In this document: piece after piece, positions 46,641 through 64,000 of the stretch
How the letters are laid out: every line of letters begins with the position of its first letter
Numbering within the stretch: the first letter of the stretch is position 1
Source of the DNA: Carex sylvatica
Taxonomy: Eukaryota; Streptophyta; Magnoliopsida; Poales; Cyperaceae
Reading direction: 5' to 3'
DNA: 64,000 bases
NCBI GenBank assembly: GCA_964058845.1
Contig: CAXKVR010000008.1
Coordinates: 248,001-312,000 of the forward strand
The notes under the pieces: model-generated
The model's input: the letters and a program-made list of their open reading frames with translations, nothing else
Database searches by the model: none
What the model was told of the DNA's origin: nothing
Translations under genes and position numbers: made by a program

Positions 46641-46915
46641 TCCAAATGACCGATCCAAACCGTTCATCTTGTTCTCCATATTAATATGTGCTTGGAGACC
46701 AAATTTTACATTTTTTGGAATTATTTTACTATTTATTAAGTCACTTTGAAAATTACTGATCCAATGGTGCCTTTTGATTTTACTGTAACCGTTGGATCAG
46801 CGATTTTCAATGTGGCTTAATAAATAGTAAAACAATTCCAAAAAATGTAAAATTTGGTCTCCAAGCACATATTAATATGGAGAACAAGATGAACGGTTTG
46901 AATCGGTCATTTGGA
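46641..46915. mobile_element. Foldback MITE between CSP41b and SQD1
   Basis: Two arms of about 125 bp are near-perfect inverted copies: left from TCCAAATGACCGATCCAAAC, right ending GGTCATTTGGA, with a small central loop near 46765-46790. It sits between TA microsatellites (46621-46639 and about 46984-47030). A partial copy lies at 41190-41345. RNA from this region would form a long hairpin. Confidence 0.88.
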
Positions 46916-50414
<3,499 letters not shown>

Positions 50415-51379
50415 AGTTTGGATTGCTTTTTTATTTATTAATTAGTAATTACTAATAAGATAATATATGATGTCAACAGCATAGTTGGCGTTATATGTGC
50501 CCATGATAGTTGGTAGCTTTTTTGTTTCAACTCTAGGTATTGGTTTTTATTGTTGTCACCAAAGGTTGGATATTTATGAGGTTTTACTCTTTATGCTTTT
50601 TGTCGAACAGTGTTTTGTTACTATTGTCTTATGTTTTTAGTGAGTTATTATTTTCTCTTTTGTGCATTTTCATGTGGAGCTTTCTTGGTTTGAACTATTG
50701 ACTCTATGAGTGCTTACTGGTACAAACAAAAATTCAATTACAGAACATGTTATTTCCAGTTAGTCAGCCCCTTCAGGATAGAATAGGTTCGTATCTGTCT
50801 TATCTTTTACTTTATAAATCCCTTATTTATTTTTTTAATTACTTGTACTGGAATCTTGCCTAAATACACACATGATCCATGAACTAAACACAATGTGAAA
50901 AAGAGAATTTCGGTATCATTAACAACTGTTTGATTGGCGATCTTAATCACTCTTTGTCAAATCAAATAAAAAATTTGAAAAATAAAAATTGTTGGCATGT
51001 TAAAGTTTAATGTTACAAGTTTTAATTCTTTAGATAAACGGTAAAATAATTCATCAATTTTTGTTATTTTTGGTCTGGTATGCATAAAATATAGATTGCA
51101 TTCCTATGCATCGGATTTTAAATTTATAAATTATACTTATTGTCCTCATGATTGTTCAACTTAATATGTTATTAATGGATCCAAACCAAAAAAGAATCAC
51201 CTACTCATAATGGCCTCTTTGGCCATATGTATTTTAGTGTCTTTCCAAGTGCAACGAGTTTGAATTTTTTTTTTATTTTTTGTACTTGCTATAACATGTT
51301 GTGTGCTGTCAGACTGGTACAATTGACGTTAATCCCATCACATTGATGTACTAATATTCCACGATATATTTCGAGTGTA
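50415..51379. other. SQD1 3' UTR and intergenic spacer
   Basis: AT-rich, without frames, repeats or RNA genes that I can support. It ends at the LINE target-site duplication. Confidence 0.6.
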
Positions 51380-53205
51380 CCTTTAGTCCTAAGTTTTTTT
51401 TTTTTTTTTTTTTGGTTTAAAAGGCCGAAGGCCCAGTTTCATTAATCATAACGAAATTTACATAGTCAGTCAGTGTTTAGAGCATAAGCAAAAAAATAAC
51501 CTGATGCGATTCGCATCCTAAGCATACAATCCACAAAACTGCAAAAGAAATAAAAATTCTAAAGGGATGGACCCATATGACCAAAACAGGGGATACTATT
51601 TGTTGCATCCGAAGCATACATCCCACACAAAACGCAGATAAGCAACTATCACTGATGGCAACTCACAGATACTAAATATACTACAAAATGCTGTGAGATA
51701 GCACGGGGGGTATGATTAGATGTCATGGTCAGCACTTTCTGTTGAAGATTCAGCAGGCAGATGGAAGGATTCGCTCTCTTCTTCTCCTGGCCAGATTACT
51801 CTGAGGGGCACTGCATCCATTGTCTCCGGCAGCCGGCGATGTGTGGCCTCTTTGACCTTTTGTTTAACCCGAGAGTTTCCTGTCCAATAAGAAATCAAAG
51901 AAAGAATAAGATACAATAATGATCTGACTGTTTTTTGTGGTACATGTTGGAAGCAAATCTCATTTCGATGTTTCCACACAGTCCAACAAGCAGCACAAAA
52001 AACAATCAAAAATGCATATTTTTCATTGGGAGGCAAAGAAAGAGAAAAATGATAAACTTTTTTGAGAGAATGCCAATCCTGATAGTATCTCTTATTCTGC
52101 CCTAACCAGTGCCATATCTATTTGATTAAGGGGCAATGCAGGAATAAGTGATTCACTATTTTTGGAAGGTTACAAAAGACAATGGAGAGGCCCTCTCCAA
52201 CCTTTTTTATGAAGGTTAGATCTAGTGAGGATTTTATTGCGAAAGGTCAACCACATTAATATTTTTATTTTAGGTGGTATTGGTAGAAGCCACCACAGTA
52301 AAGGATGTAATTCAAAATAAGATAGAGGGAATGGACACTAAATTGCCCTGAAGTTGTCCACCTCCAAGCTAATTTGTCGAATTGGTGTGTAAAGGAAATT
52401 TGACTAAGAGTGTTTCGGATGGCATTCCATTCAGCTAGACATATTCCTGTGAGGATATCTGTAAAGATCACTGCTTCCCCTTGAGTGTTAATAACATCCC
52501 GAAAGAGAATATGTGGATTATGACATTTGGCATACAATTGAGGATATTGAGAGGATAAGGAGCATTGTCCCAACCAAATGTCATTCCAAAATCTAACATT
52601 TGATACTTGACCTGGAGTGTATTGAACACAATTGGATCCTAATTCAGACAATTTCAAAATTTCATGCCAAAAAGGAGAGATATATGCTGGTGGTTTTGTA
52701 CCATGGTATAAGAATTGGATAAGTGTTTTCCAAGAACTTTGATAGTCATTATCCTTAAACTTCCACCACCATTTTAATAACAAAGCAATGTTCATATCCC
52801 ATAAATCTAATATGCCTAGACCTCCATATTGTTTTGCTAAACATGCCACAGACTAATTTATTATAACATATTTTTTCCTAGATCGATCTGTGCCTTGCCA
52901 AAGGAATCTACATCTAATCTTATCTAGATCTTTTAAAACTGTACTAGGAATTTTGTAGATAGAAAGTGCATATAGGGGAATAGAGGAAAGCACTGAATTG
53001 ATTAAGGTATGTCTACCACCAATGAATAACAACTGACCTTTCCAATTTTGCAATTTTTTGTCTGCTTTATCAAGTAAAAACCGCCAAGCTGCAACAAGCA
53101 ATTTCCTATCATGAAGTGGTAAACCTAAATACTTAATAGGAAAAGCTACAGTTTTGCATTTAAATGATGCTGCTAAATGTGCTCAATCATGGTTTGAGAT
53201 ATTAA

Positions 53206-54262
53206 TGTTGTTCTAGCAATAATCATTTTCATTTATTTGACTAATTTGTAAAAATATACAATTGTTGAATTTTACGATTTCTTTTATTTTTAGAGTTATG
53301 CAGTTTCAAGCTAATTGGAATTGCAGTATGGATTGCTTGAACTGAAGAAATCATGAAGACACTAATTAAGATTTTAAATTGTAATATTTTAAACTTGGTA
53401 ACGTGTGTTTGATGTTGTTTCAACACGATACAAACGTTGGTAACGTTTGTAAAACGTTATAACGATTTAACCTGTAAGAAAATGCTAAGGGACAGCTTGA
53501 TCAAACACAGATTTAACCTCAAACGTTACAGACATTTTAATTAAATTCATGTTTCCAAAAATTCTTTTTTGATCAAGTTTTTACAGAGCCAAATCGTTGT
53601 TAACGTTTTATAATCGTTGGTAATGTTTTGATCGATCTCACAGAAAAAGAAAACCTAAATAAATTGAGCTAAAACGTTATAACGTTTTATCAAACGTCTG
53701 TAACGTTTTAAGTCAAATTGCTCTTTCTGGAGTTATCTCTATAAATATAGCAGTGGGGTCTCTTCCCCACAACATCTTAGCCGACCCTAACTTTTCTAAA
53801 AGTAATTTTTCTGTGAGCTAAGTTCCTCCATTGTTGATTGAGCTTAAAACTTCAATATATCTCAAACAACCTCAAAACCACTTCACTAATCTTGAGTTAG
53901 ATTATATTAGAGTGAGATCTTGAGTGTTCTTCTTGAGGACCTAAACTTTGAGACTTTGTTCTCACTTTGAGTTGGCCGTGTGACTTCCTGTTGATTGTAA
54001 GGACTCACCGATTCTCTTCTCTAGTTGGCCGTGTGACTTCTCGTTGGTTGTAAGGGCTCACTGATTCACAAGTTGTAATATTTTTATATTGGGTAATAGA
54101 AAGGCAAACCTAGAAGAGGTTGCGATGCTCCGGAGACGTAGGCATTTGTTTTGCCGAACTCCGTTATCACCCCGCGTGTCAAATTTCTCTAAACTCATCT
54201 ATTTACTTTTAATCACAATTATTTTTTAATTTTAAGCGATTAGCGGTGCATTTAGTATAACA
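53206..54262 (+). mobile_element. Copia solo LTR (1057 bp) inside the LINE
   Basis: It starts TGTTGTTCTAGCAATAATC and ends AGTATAACA, with perfect ATTAA duplications at 53201-53205 and 54263-54267. It has the same family features as the LTRs at 12274 and 16166 (AACGTTTTATAATCGTTGGT, ATTGGGTAATAGAAAGG). Joining the flanks restores the LINE reading phase (EMYAIN followed by ISNHD). Confidence 0.95.
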
Positions 54263-55451
54263 ATTAATGGCATACATTTCAGTTTTATCTAAGTTAATTC
54301 TAATGCCAGAGACTGCTTCAAAGGCTTGCATAGCACACCAAACAGAGGTTACTACTTCTTGATTAGATTCTAAAAAAGTATAGCATCATTTGCATAATGA
54401 CATTTAGTGATATTAGAATGATCAAAACAAGTAGGTCCTAAACCTCTTAATATATTTCCTTGTTTACCCTTGGAAAATATTCGACTGAGCACATCAGCTG
54501 CTAGGATAAAAAGAAAGGGAGACAAGGGATCGCCTTGTCGTACCCCCCTTTGGCAATAGAGATATTGAGTTAATTCTCCATTAACACTGACACAAGGCTG
54601 GGAACTAATTAAACATATGTTTATCCAAGAAATCCATTTGGGGTCCAAATCCTCTAGTAGTTAGGACCTCTATGATGTAAGACCAATGAATTTTATCGTA
54701 AACATTTTCAAAATTGACTTTGACAATAACTCCATTTTGTTTATGATATTTACTATAATGTATGATCTCTTGATTTAAAACTACATTATCCAATATGTAT
54801 TTATTAAGTAAAAAGGCAGCTTAGCTACTATCTATTAATCTAGGCATAATAGAACCTAATCTAGTGGTAAGAATTTTAGAAAGAAGTTTGAATATGCAAT
54901 TGACTAAACTAATTGGCCTAAATTTATTAATAGTGGATGCTTTAGGTTCCTTAGGGATAAGACTGATGATGGATCTGTTAAGGTTATCTAGTTGAAGTGT
55001 GTTGTCATGGAAACTGGAGCAGAGAAGTAGAATATTTGTTTTGACCAAGTCCCAAAAATGTGGATAGAATTTGAAAGAAAAACCATCAGGTCCAGGTGTC
55101 CCATTTGGTTCACAGGAAAATAGAGCATGTTTAATCTCCTCCTCTGTAAAAGGGTGTCCAAGGAAATGATTTTCCTGAGTGGAGACTAGGTCTGTGGAAT
55201 CTCAAAAATTAGAGTCTAAAGAAGCATATTTAGTCCCTTTGATACCTAAAATTTGTTTATAATATTCAGTCACATGAAGCTTAATCTCTTCTAAAGACTG
55301 TGAGGGAACATTATTAATAACTAGATAATTAATTCGACTCTTCTTTTTCTTATGATTAGCTACAATGTGGAAATATTTAGAATTTGAATCTCCTTCTTCT
55401 AGCCATTTTTGCTTGGACCTTTGTTTCCAATAAATCTCTTCCTCTACATAT

Positions 55452-57045
55452 TGATATCTCACAAACGTATCTACTTTCCGACCTATATTTTGTACCAAAA
55501 TCTGTGTTTAGAACCATTAAATCGGTCGTATTTCATTGAATATCTATAAAATAGGTACTGCTGCAAATTTGTTCTTATTTTGCAGGAATCAGGTAAAATC
55601 GAGGAGAAATCTGGATTTGAGAAGTTCTGACACGGGCTGTACAACATCTTGTCCGGGGCCGTATCAGCCTCATCCCGACCAGAACAATGCTGAAATTTCA
55701 GCATCTGAACTTAAAACAGTCATAGATTTTGACTCGTAGCTCCGTTTTAAGTGTATGACTACTTTTTGGAAAGCTTGCGAGAAGATCTACAATCTGAGAA
55801 AAAGACATAGGCATTTACAAAAATTCTGTACGGTTTGTGTCAATTCTGTACGGTGTCAGACGAAATATGGCAGGAAATCTGAAATTTTGGAAAGAAGTCT
55901 GAAGGAAGAAAAGTCGGCCAGAGACCATAAAAGTGGGATTTCTTGCACCAGGGAGGTAATTCTGGAGCAGAGAAGCATTTCTAGGGTTTTGGATTGGCGG
56001 CTATTGCTTGGAGACGAAGTTGAGAAGCAAAAGACACGAGTTTTATTGTGGATCTTCTTTGTACTTCAGGTTTTAGAATGAATTTTTATTTTTTTATCTT
56101 TGTTATCTGTTTTAGTACTATGTTTGAGTAGTTTTATTTGTTTCTAGGGTTAAGATGTAATCGAATATTTTGTTTTGCATCTAGTTATTATATTTTAGCG
56201 TTGAAATTTGTGTTTGCTTAATTGTGTTTGATTTTAATTGCTTAGTTTGAATTGTTTGATTTTTATTGGTTTTACCATTAGATTCATGATCACATCTAAA
56301 AGGTACTGTGTCCATTACCATCTCTCAACCAAACTAAGTACATGAGGTAGGATTAGTGATTCGAAAGGTGAAACCAACTAGTAGCCGAAAGATAAACATT
56401 TTCTCTTATCGACGGATAAGAGTTTATATTTAGTATACCAAACAAGTAACTAGGTAACTCGGACCAATATACGAAAGTTAAAGTTTAGAGCCCAAAGATG
56501 GTAGGTATTGCAATTTCATACCAAGTTAATGAACCAACATACGACAGTTGAGGTTTAGAAACATTAGGTCTGGTCAGTTGAACCCTACACAAAGGAACCA
56601 CGCAAAGAAACAGTAACTGGTGCATTAACTCGAAGTTCACACAACCCGTATACGACAGTACACGACCCGTGTAACATGATACGACATGTGTAGGAAACTA
56701 CACGGTCCGTGTCAATGACTGAGAGGCAGAACTGAGATAAGTCTGAAATCCTGAAAATGCCTTTTTATTATTAATTTAAATCAAGTTTATTTACTTCCTT
56801 TCATTTAATTACTGTCATTGAACTGATTATGAGCTTAAATACCAAAAATCAATATTTTCTCACTTATAGTCTTTAATTGATTTAAGTAGAGTCCGATTTA
56901 GATTTGAACCGTCCCTGTGATCGATACCCGACAATATACTACTCGATAGGACTGTGCACTTGCAGTCTGAACTGAAAGTGTATTAAAGATTAAAAAGTAC
57001 AACTTGCTGTACTGAAACTTTGTATCATACGTTTTTGTGTGAACA
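55452..57045 (+). mobile_element. Athila/Tat-like family 1 solo LTR (1594 bp) inside the LINE
   Basis: It starts TGATATCTCACAAACGTATC and ends TTTTGTGTGAACA, with perfect CATAT duplications at 55447-55451 and 57046-57050. It is homologous to the LTR at 22065-20558 in opposite orientation, with the same ACACGGTCCGTGT words near 56640-56715. Joining the flanks restores SRLESIYVEEEIYW in the LINE. ORF 55755-56081 is internal to the LTR. Confidence 0.95.
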
Positions 57046-58386
57046 CATATATACTTTCTAGTCTAGACTTAAGAGATTCTCATTCTTCTACCTCATGTGG
57101 GAACAGTTCTCTAGCTTCCTAGAGTATTTCTAAATCTTTAAGTTTAGCTAAAAGCATGACTTTCTCTTTTTTTTCTGTGCATAGAAATTTTTGGCCCAAC
57201 CTCTAATTTTCCTATGCATATACCCAAGTTTTTTTTACCAATACTTGGTAATATCTGTGCCGGTCATTCCACCATTTCACAACTAAATGGCAGAATTTGT
57301 CTTGTTCGAGCCATAATGGATCAAATCGAAAAAGAGGGGGTGTTTTAGCATTTAATGGTGCTAATTGCATAAGTAAAGGGCAATGGTCTGAGTCATTTTT
57401 ACTAAGGTCTAAGACTCGGCTATGAGGGTATTGTATATTCTAACCCATATTAGAAAGATATCTATCAAGGAGAGCAAAATTATTTCCACTTGCCCACGTA
57501 AATTTTCTGGTTTGCAATTGATGTTCTATCAAATTATGCCTATTTATGAAGTTATTGAACATTCTAGTTATTTTGACATCAAAATTATGACCTGATTTTT
57601 TCTGGTGATTGCGTATAACATTAAAATCGCCACTAATGAGCCAATATTTAGTTATTCCTACTCTAAGGCTATCCAATTCTATCCAAAGAGCCTTCTTAAG
57701 GCTTCTAAGAGTAGGTCCATATACTATGGTATATTGCCAAGCCGACTGATCAACTTTGTTAATAAGATGGATATCTATGCAAAATTGATGTAAAGAATGA
57801 GAAACTATTTCTATTTTATTGCTATCTCCCCCAAAGAGAATCCCACCAGAGGCCCCATGGGAAGGTAAAAATATCCAAATATCAAATTGAGGTGGCAAAG
57901 ATCTAAAGAATCCTAGGATTAAATGAATCTTTTTTTTATTTCCTGAATTGTAATCATGTCTACTTGATATGTCCTAATGTAATCACTTAAAGCTTATCTT
58001 TTCCTAGGGGTATTCATCCCTCTAATATTTCAATTTAGGATATTCATAAAGAAATTGGTATCTCTCCATGCATTTGCTGATGATCAGCAGTCTTAAATTG
58101 TTCGACATGGTCTAATTGGAGGCAAATTACCTTATCAGATTGATTGGTATGAAAGTCTAATGACACTAAAAGTTGCTCAAATTGAGCCCTAGTCATATGC
58201 TATATGGCTGAAATCAGCACTACTCTTATCTTGGGGAGCACTATGTTATAAACTCTAAACAGTTGCTCAATTTGTTCTATTGCAAACCTAAGATAGGAAA
58301 AATTATATAATAAGGGAGTACCTGCTGGTTGAGATGAACCAGAGGCTTTCTTTTTTGAGCTCTCTTTAGTATCCTTTAGTCTTAAG

Positions 58387-59251
58387 TATGACAGGACATG
58401 ATTTTTTGCTGCGGAAAATGGTTTGCTTCAGTCAAGCGCAGAGTCAAAACTTTAAAACCACGAGGATAAAAAATATATGAAAATTAATTGTATAAAAATT
58501 GTGTAAAAAATGAGAATCAATTTTACTGTAACATAACATTTTATGTACCCGGAATTGTGTTGTAAACCTCCTTTTTTTTTTGTTGATTTCATTGGTTGCG
58601 ATTTTCTGCACTATCTGATTAATAATACGTATATACGAAAACTAGCATAGTTAAACCGGTCTTCTAAAAGTCACTGTTTTTGTTAGTTCCTTGCCTATGA
58701 TGCATGTTCCCTATCAGCATAGTCGATGCGTGTCTTTTCAATTCTCTCCTTTTTTTTTCTAGGGTTGGCAGTCTCTGCCAAGTTGTGATGTTTTTTGAAT
58801 TCAATTGAGCGTGATTATCAGAGAGAGGAGAGAGAGAAACAGAGACTGGAGAGAGGAAGTTGAATCTCGGCGGGGAAATTCGAGCATGGATCAGAGTAGT
58901 TCCCCAAATAAAAATATGTGCCGTGCAAATCTCACAAAAAAAAAACCCCTTGAAGATATGTTTCCGAGTGACAGGAAATAGAGAGGTTGAGAACATAGTA
59001 TGACGAAAAAATAAAAATCATATGCAATCCGCAAGCAGATATGTAATAGCATCAACAGATTAAACAAATAACAAGAATCTCAGTCTGAGTTACAGCAGAT
59101 AAGTCACGGTAATAGTTTAACAAAATCAACTTGAACAATATACTTCTAGAGGTAACAAATCATATTTAGGTAAAACTCCAAAAAAGAAAAAGAAAAAGAA
59201 TAAAAAAAAAAAAAAAGGCCCTTCTCTGGACTCCAGGCAGCTCTAATCCAT
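58387..59251. other. Intergenic and ARF 3' UTR
   Basis: 58664-58996 has a CT-rich minus-strand stretch with an ORF, but no domain or splice partner. 59130-59251 is the 3' part of the ARF transcript. No other gene. Confidence 0.5.
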
Positions 59252-61960
<2,709 letters not shown>

Positions 61961-62082
61961 ATTTTAGGAGGAGCTATTAAATGACACAAGCCAGCGCTGC
62001 TGTTCCTCATATGACGATACTCTCCATTCTATAAAACTGGAGCCATCCGTTGTTGATGGTAACACTATGCAACCCGCCGAAA

Positions 62083-63873
62083 TTTTTATTAATATAAAAA
62101 AAAACATTAATTTTAAATTCTACCCACCAATTCGCTGAAATTCGAAAAGTGTCCAAACCGTTATTTTTCACCAATTTCAAGCCAACTTTCCAGTAATAAT
62201 TTAACCGGTTTTTCCCTTCCAAAACTAGTGATAAAATCACCAGTTACCTAGGTCCAGTGATACAATTATCGGTTTTTGCTCCAAAACCGGTCATAAAATC
62301 ATCGGTTTGCATTTTACTTTAGTTTATTATCTCGTAGCAATGATTTTTTATTTTGCATTTTACTTTAAATTGGACACGTGGTTGCAGTTGATTTAGAAAG
62401 AGAAATTCAACATGCATGTATATGGTCTTTTTGATTGGCTGTTTAGTAACATCACTTTAAATATGAATGATAAAAAAGATACCAAACAGCTGTCAGAAAG
62501 AATGAATAGCTTAATAAAAAAAATATGAACCGGTAAATTTTTCACTGGCTATAGAAGCCGGCAAAATTATCACCGGTTTATGAAGACTTGAAACCGGCTA
62601 TTTTATTGCTGGAAAGTTGGCTTGAAAATACTGATTTCGGCACTTTTTATATTTCAGCGCAGTGTTATCAGAATCGAATCAGACCGTTAGTTTAACCGAA
62701 AAAAAATGGAACCGGTCTCCTATTCGGTTCGGTTCTGTTTAAAGATCACTTAAGCATCTGACTCGGTTATAACCCATTTAACCAGCTGAGTTTTTATAAA
62801 ACCGTTGATAAAAACCGATGTTAAACCCTGGTTCAATATAGTTTTCATAAATCTAGCTAATATCGCTACTTTCTATCTAATCGTAAAATTTTCTTCCTTT
62901 TTCTCAAATCGCCAAGATGGAAAGCATCTGGAAATTGGATCTCCTTCCTCCTACGACCTCCCAATTCTCATTTGAAGTATGGAATTGCTTTAAAAGTGTG
63001 TCACTTCTTTTGCCGTTACTTGGGGCAGATTATTGAAATATTGAACTTTTATTTTGTTGTTGTTTATTATCTTCTCTTTTATTTTCATTTTTATTTTGTT
63101 GTTGTTTATTACTTGTGGGCTGTGGCAATTATGTCACTTCTTTTGCATTGGTTTGCATGTTAAAAGGTGTTGCTAGTAAACTAGAATTAAGGGTAACAAT
63201 AGATGCTAATTTCTTTGTATGAAGGTAATTTCTTTGTATGAAGGATCAGCAAATGCAAGGAGGAAGCTACTAGTAAATGAGGGATGAAGGAAACAAAAAA
63301 TTGAGGGTTTTCAGATTTACTGGTAAACAATACATGTTTCTCAGTTTTTGTGGTAAACGAAACAGGATTCCTAATTTTACTAATAAAAACATGTTTCTCA
63401 GTTTTCCAGATTCCTAATGTGTATGATATTTTGATCTCTGGTTTTTGAAATGAATTACAGAGGTGACTCTTTATTTTATTTTTCTTTTTTCTGTTTTTTA
63501 GTTGTACTGGTAATTTTTCTGGTTGCTTTTTACTGCTTTCTGTTAGAAAAGACAAACTGAAGGGTCTAGATGCAAATATTGCTTTTATGGCTTGGACCCC
63601 TTGTCAGGGCTCTTATAGGTACCGAGAAATGGAACACATCTCTTGTAATGCAAGCTATCTTTGAGCTTATGTAATTTCAAGCATGAAATGAAGTTATGCC
63701 TACGGGCTGTTAGCCAAAAAACAGCGGTTGAACCGGACGACCCAGCGGTCGGACCAATGAACCTTTGACCCGAAGATTTATCGGGTCAATGTCCGGTCCG
63801 GTTCTGATAACATTGTTCCAGCGAATAGATGGTTAGAATTTAAAATTAATTTATTTTTTTGAATATTAATAAA
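62083..63873. mobile_element. Large foldback element with a hAT-type insertion in its right arm
   Basis: The left arm (62083 to about 62230, AATTTCAAGCCAACTTTCCAG) is inverted relative to 62570-62659, continued after the insertion at 63824-63873 (ATGGTTAGAATTTAAAATTA matching TAATTTTAAATTCTACCCAC). The interior is rich in AACCGGT words. No coding capacity. Confidence 0.8.
62660..63815. mobile_element. Non-autonomous hAT-like transposon (1156 bp)
   Basis: Terminal inverted repeats CAGTGTTATCAGAATCG (left) and, reversed, CAATGTTATCAGAACCG (right) match at 15 of 17. Flanking 8-bp duplications are TTTCAGCG (62652-62659) and TTCCAGCG (63816-63823), one mismatch. An 8-bp duplication with CA-TG ends fits hAT. 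The interior has a tandem ACATGTTTCTCAGTTTT repeat at 63330-63400. ORF 63187-63555 arises from that repeat; no transposase is present. Confidence 0.82.
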
Positions 63874-64000
63874 AAAGAGTTAATTTCTTATGTAACCTTA
63901 AGAGTTCTTTAATTTTCTATTTATCCTTTAAGTCTTTATTATATCTAATAACTCCCTTAACTTTGCTCATCCTTTTCTATTTACCCCTAAACTAATTATT
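63874..64000. other. AT-rich window end
   Basis: No gene or repeat recognised. Confidence 0.5.

Larger units (their letters stand above)
51716..58050 (-). pseudogene. LINE ORF2 remnant: endonuclease, reverse transcriptase, zf-RVT
   Basis: Fragments in order on the minus strand: APE endonuclease (NIRG at about 58035, SHGASGGILFGG, ISGDFNVIR, LLDRYLSN, SDHCPLLM at about 57390); linker YWKQRSKQKWLEEGDSNSKY; RT SIISLIPKEPKASTINKFRP, VNFENVYDKIHW, RQGDPLSPFLFILAADVL and HYANDAILF; then FPIKYLGLPLHDRKLL, KLQNWKGQLLFIGGR, WWKFK, and a C-terminal zf-RVT-like ACWTVWKHRNEICF. The catalytic YADD box reads YAND. Several stops break the frame (for example at 55199-55201 and 52853-52855). It is clearly inactive. 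Confidence 0.88.
51394..58372 (-). mobile_element. L1-type LINE, 5'-truncated, with two nested solo LTRs
   Basis: The 3' end on the minus strand is a poly(A) tract (plus-strand poly(T) from 51394). Flanking duplications are CCTTTAGTCCTAAG (51380-51393) and CCTTTAGTCTTAAG (58373-58386), 13 of 14 identical. Removing the insertions at 53206-54262 and 55452-57045 with one duplicate each leaves about 4.3 kb. This is too short for a full L1 with ORF1, so it is 5'-truncated just upstream of the endonuclease. Confidence 0.9.

Noticed and set aside
58664..58996. 110-codon minus-strand ORF
   Set aside because: CT-rich leader-like composition, no domain, no partner exon.
63187..63555. 122-codon minus-strand ORF with repeated TEKHV segments
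   Set aside because: Produced by a tandem repeat inside the hAT-like element; no homologous family recognised.

Overview
This is a nuclear genomic window from a flowering plant, most likely a eudicot. It is AT-rich, its genes have many short introns with GT-AG borders, three genes encode recognisable plant plastid or lipid proteins, and most of the remaining space is plant transposable elements. I cannot name the species.

Five host genes are supported. (1) 1-3309 (+): the 3' part of a glycerol-3-phosphate acyltransferase of the GPAT2/3 type, entering from the left edge. (2) 29619-34859 (-): a ten-exon DNAJC14-like membrane J-protein with a Jiv90-type cysteine domain, with a probable 5'-UTR exon near 37.9 kb. 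(3) 42914-46164 (+): the chloroplast RNA-binding protein CSP41b in ten exons. (4) 47509-50414 (+): chloroplast UDP-sulfoquinovose synthase SQD1 in three exons. (5) 59252-61325 (-): an ARF1-type small GTPase in six coding exons, with a 5'-UTR exon near 61.9 kb. Exon phases close for the last four, giving predicted proteins of 660, 385, 474 and 181 residues.

The 8.3-28 kb interval is transposon-derived. It holds a chromovirus Gypsy fragment, a tandem LTR-internal-LTR-internal-LTR array of a deleted Copia element (11286-17461) with a 2-kb solo LTR inside it, a broken Mutator-like (MULE) transposase (17462-18446), an antisense plant-mobile-domain (PMD) pseudogene (18600-19763, resuming at 26412-26687), and a scrambled Athila/Tat-like Gypsy block (19764-26411) that splits the PMD pseudogene. 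That block has its own solo LTR insertion. It keeps gag and protease but no recognisable reverse transcriptase or integrase.

The 51.4-58.4 kb interval is one 5'-truncated L1-type LINE on the minus strand with a poly(A) tail and a 14-bp target duplication. Two solo LTRs, one Copia and one Athila-like, have landed in it, each with a perfect 5-bp duplication. The right end (62.1-63.9 kb) is a large foldback element carrying a hAT-type insertion. Smaller foldback/MITE elements lie at 8.9, 28.2, 39.7 and 46.6 kb.

I see no complete, obviously new gene system. The most unusual signals are the GC-rich palindromic words iterated in LTRs and protease-adjacent coding sequence, a 58-60 bp alternating tandem array at 6.4-6.8 kb, the tandem deleted-Copia array, and the MULE-PMD locus interrupted by retroelements.
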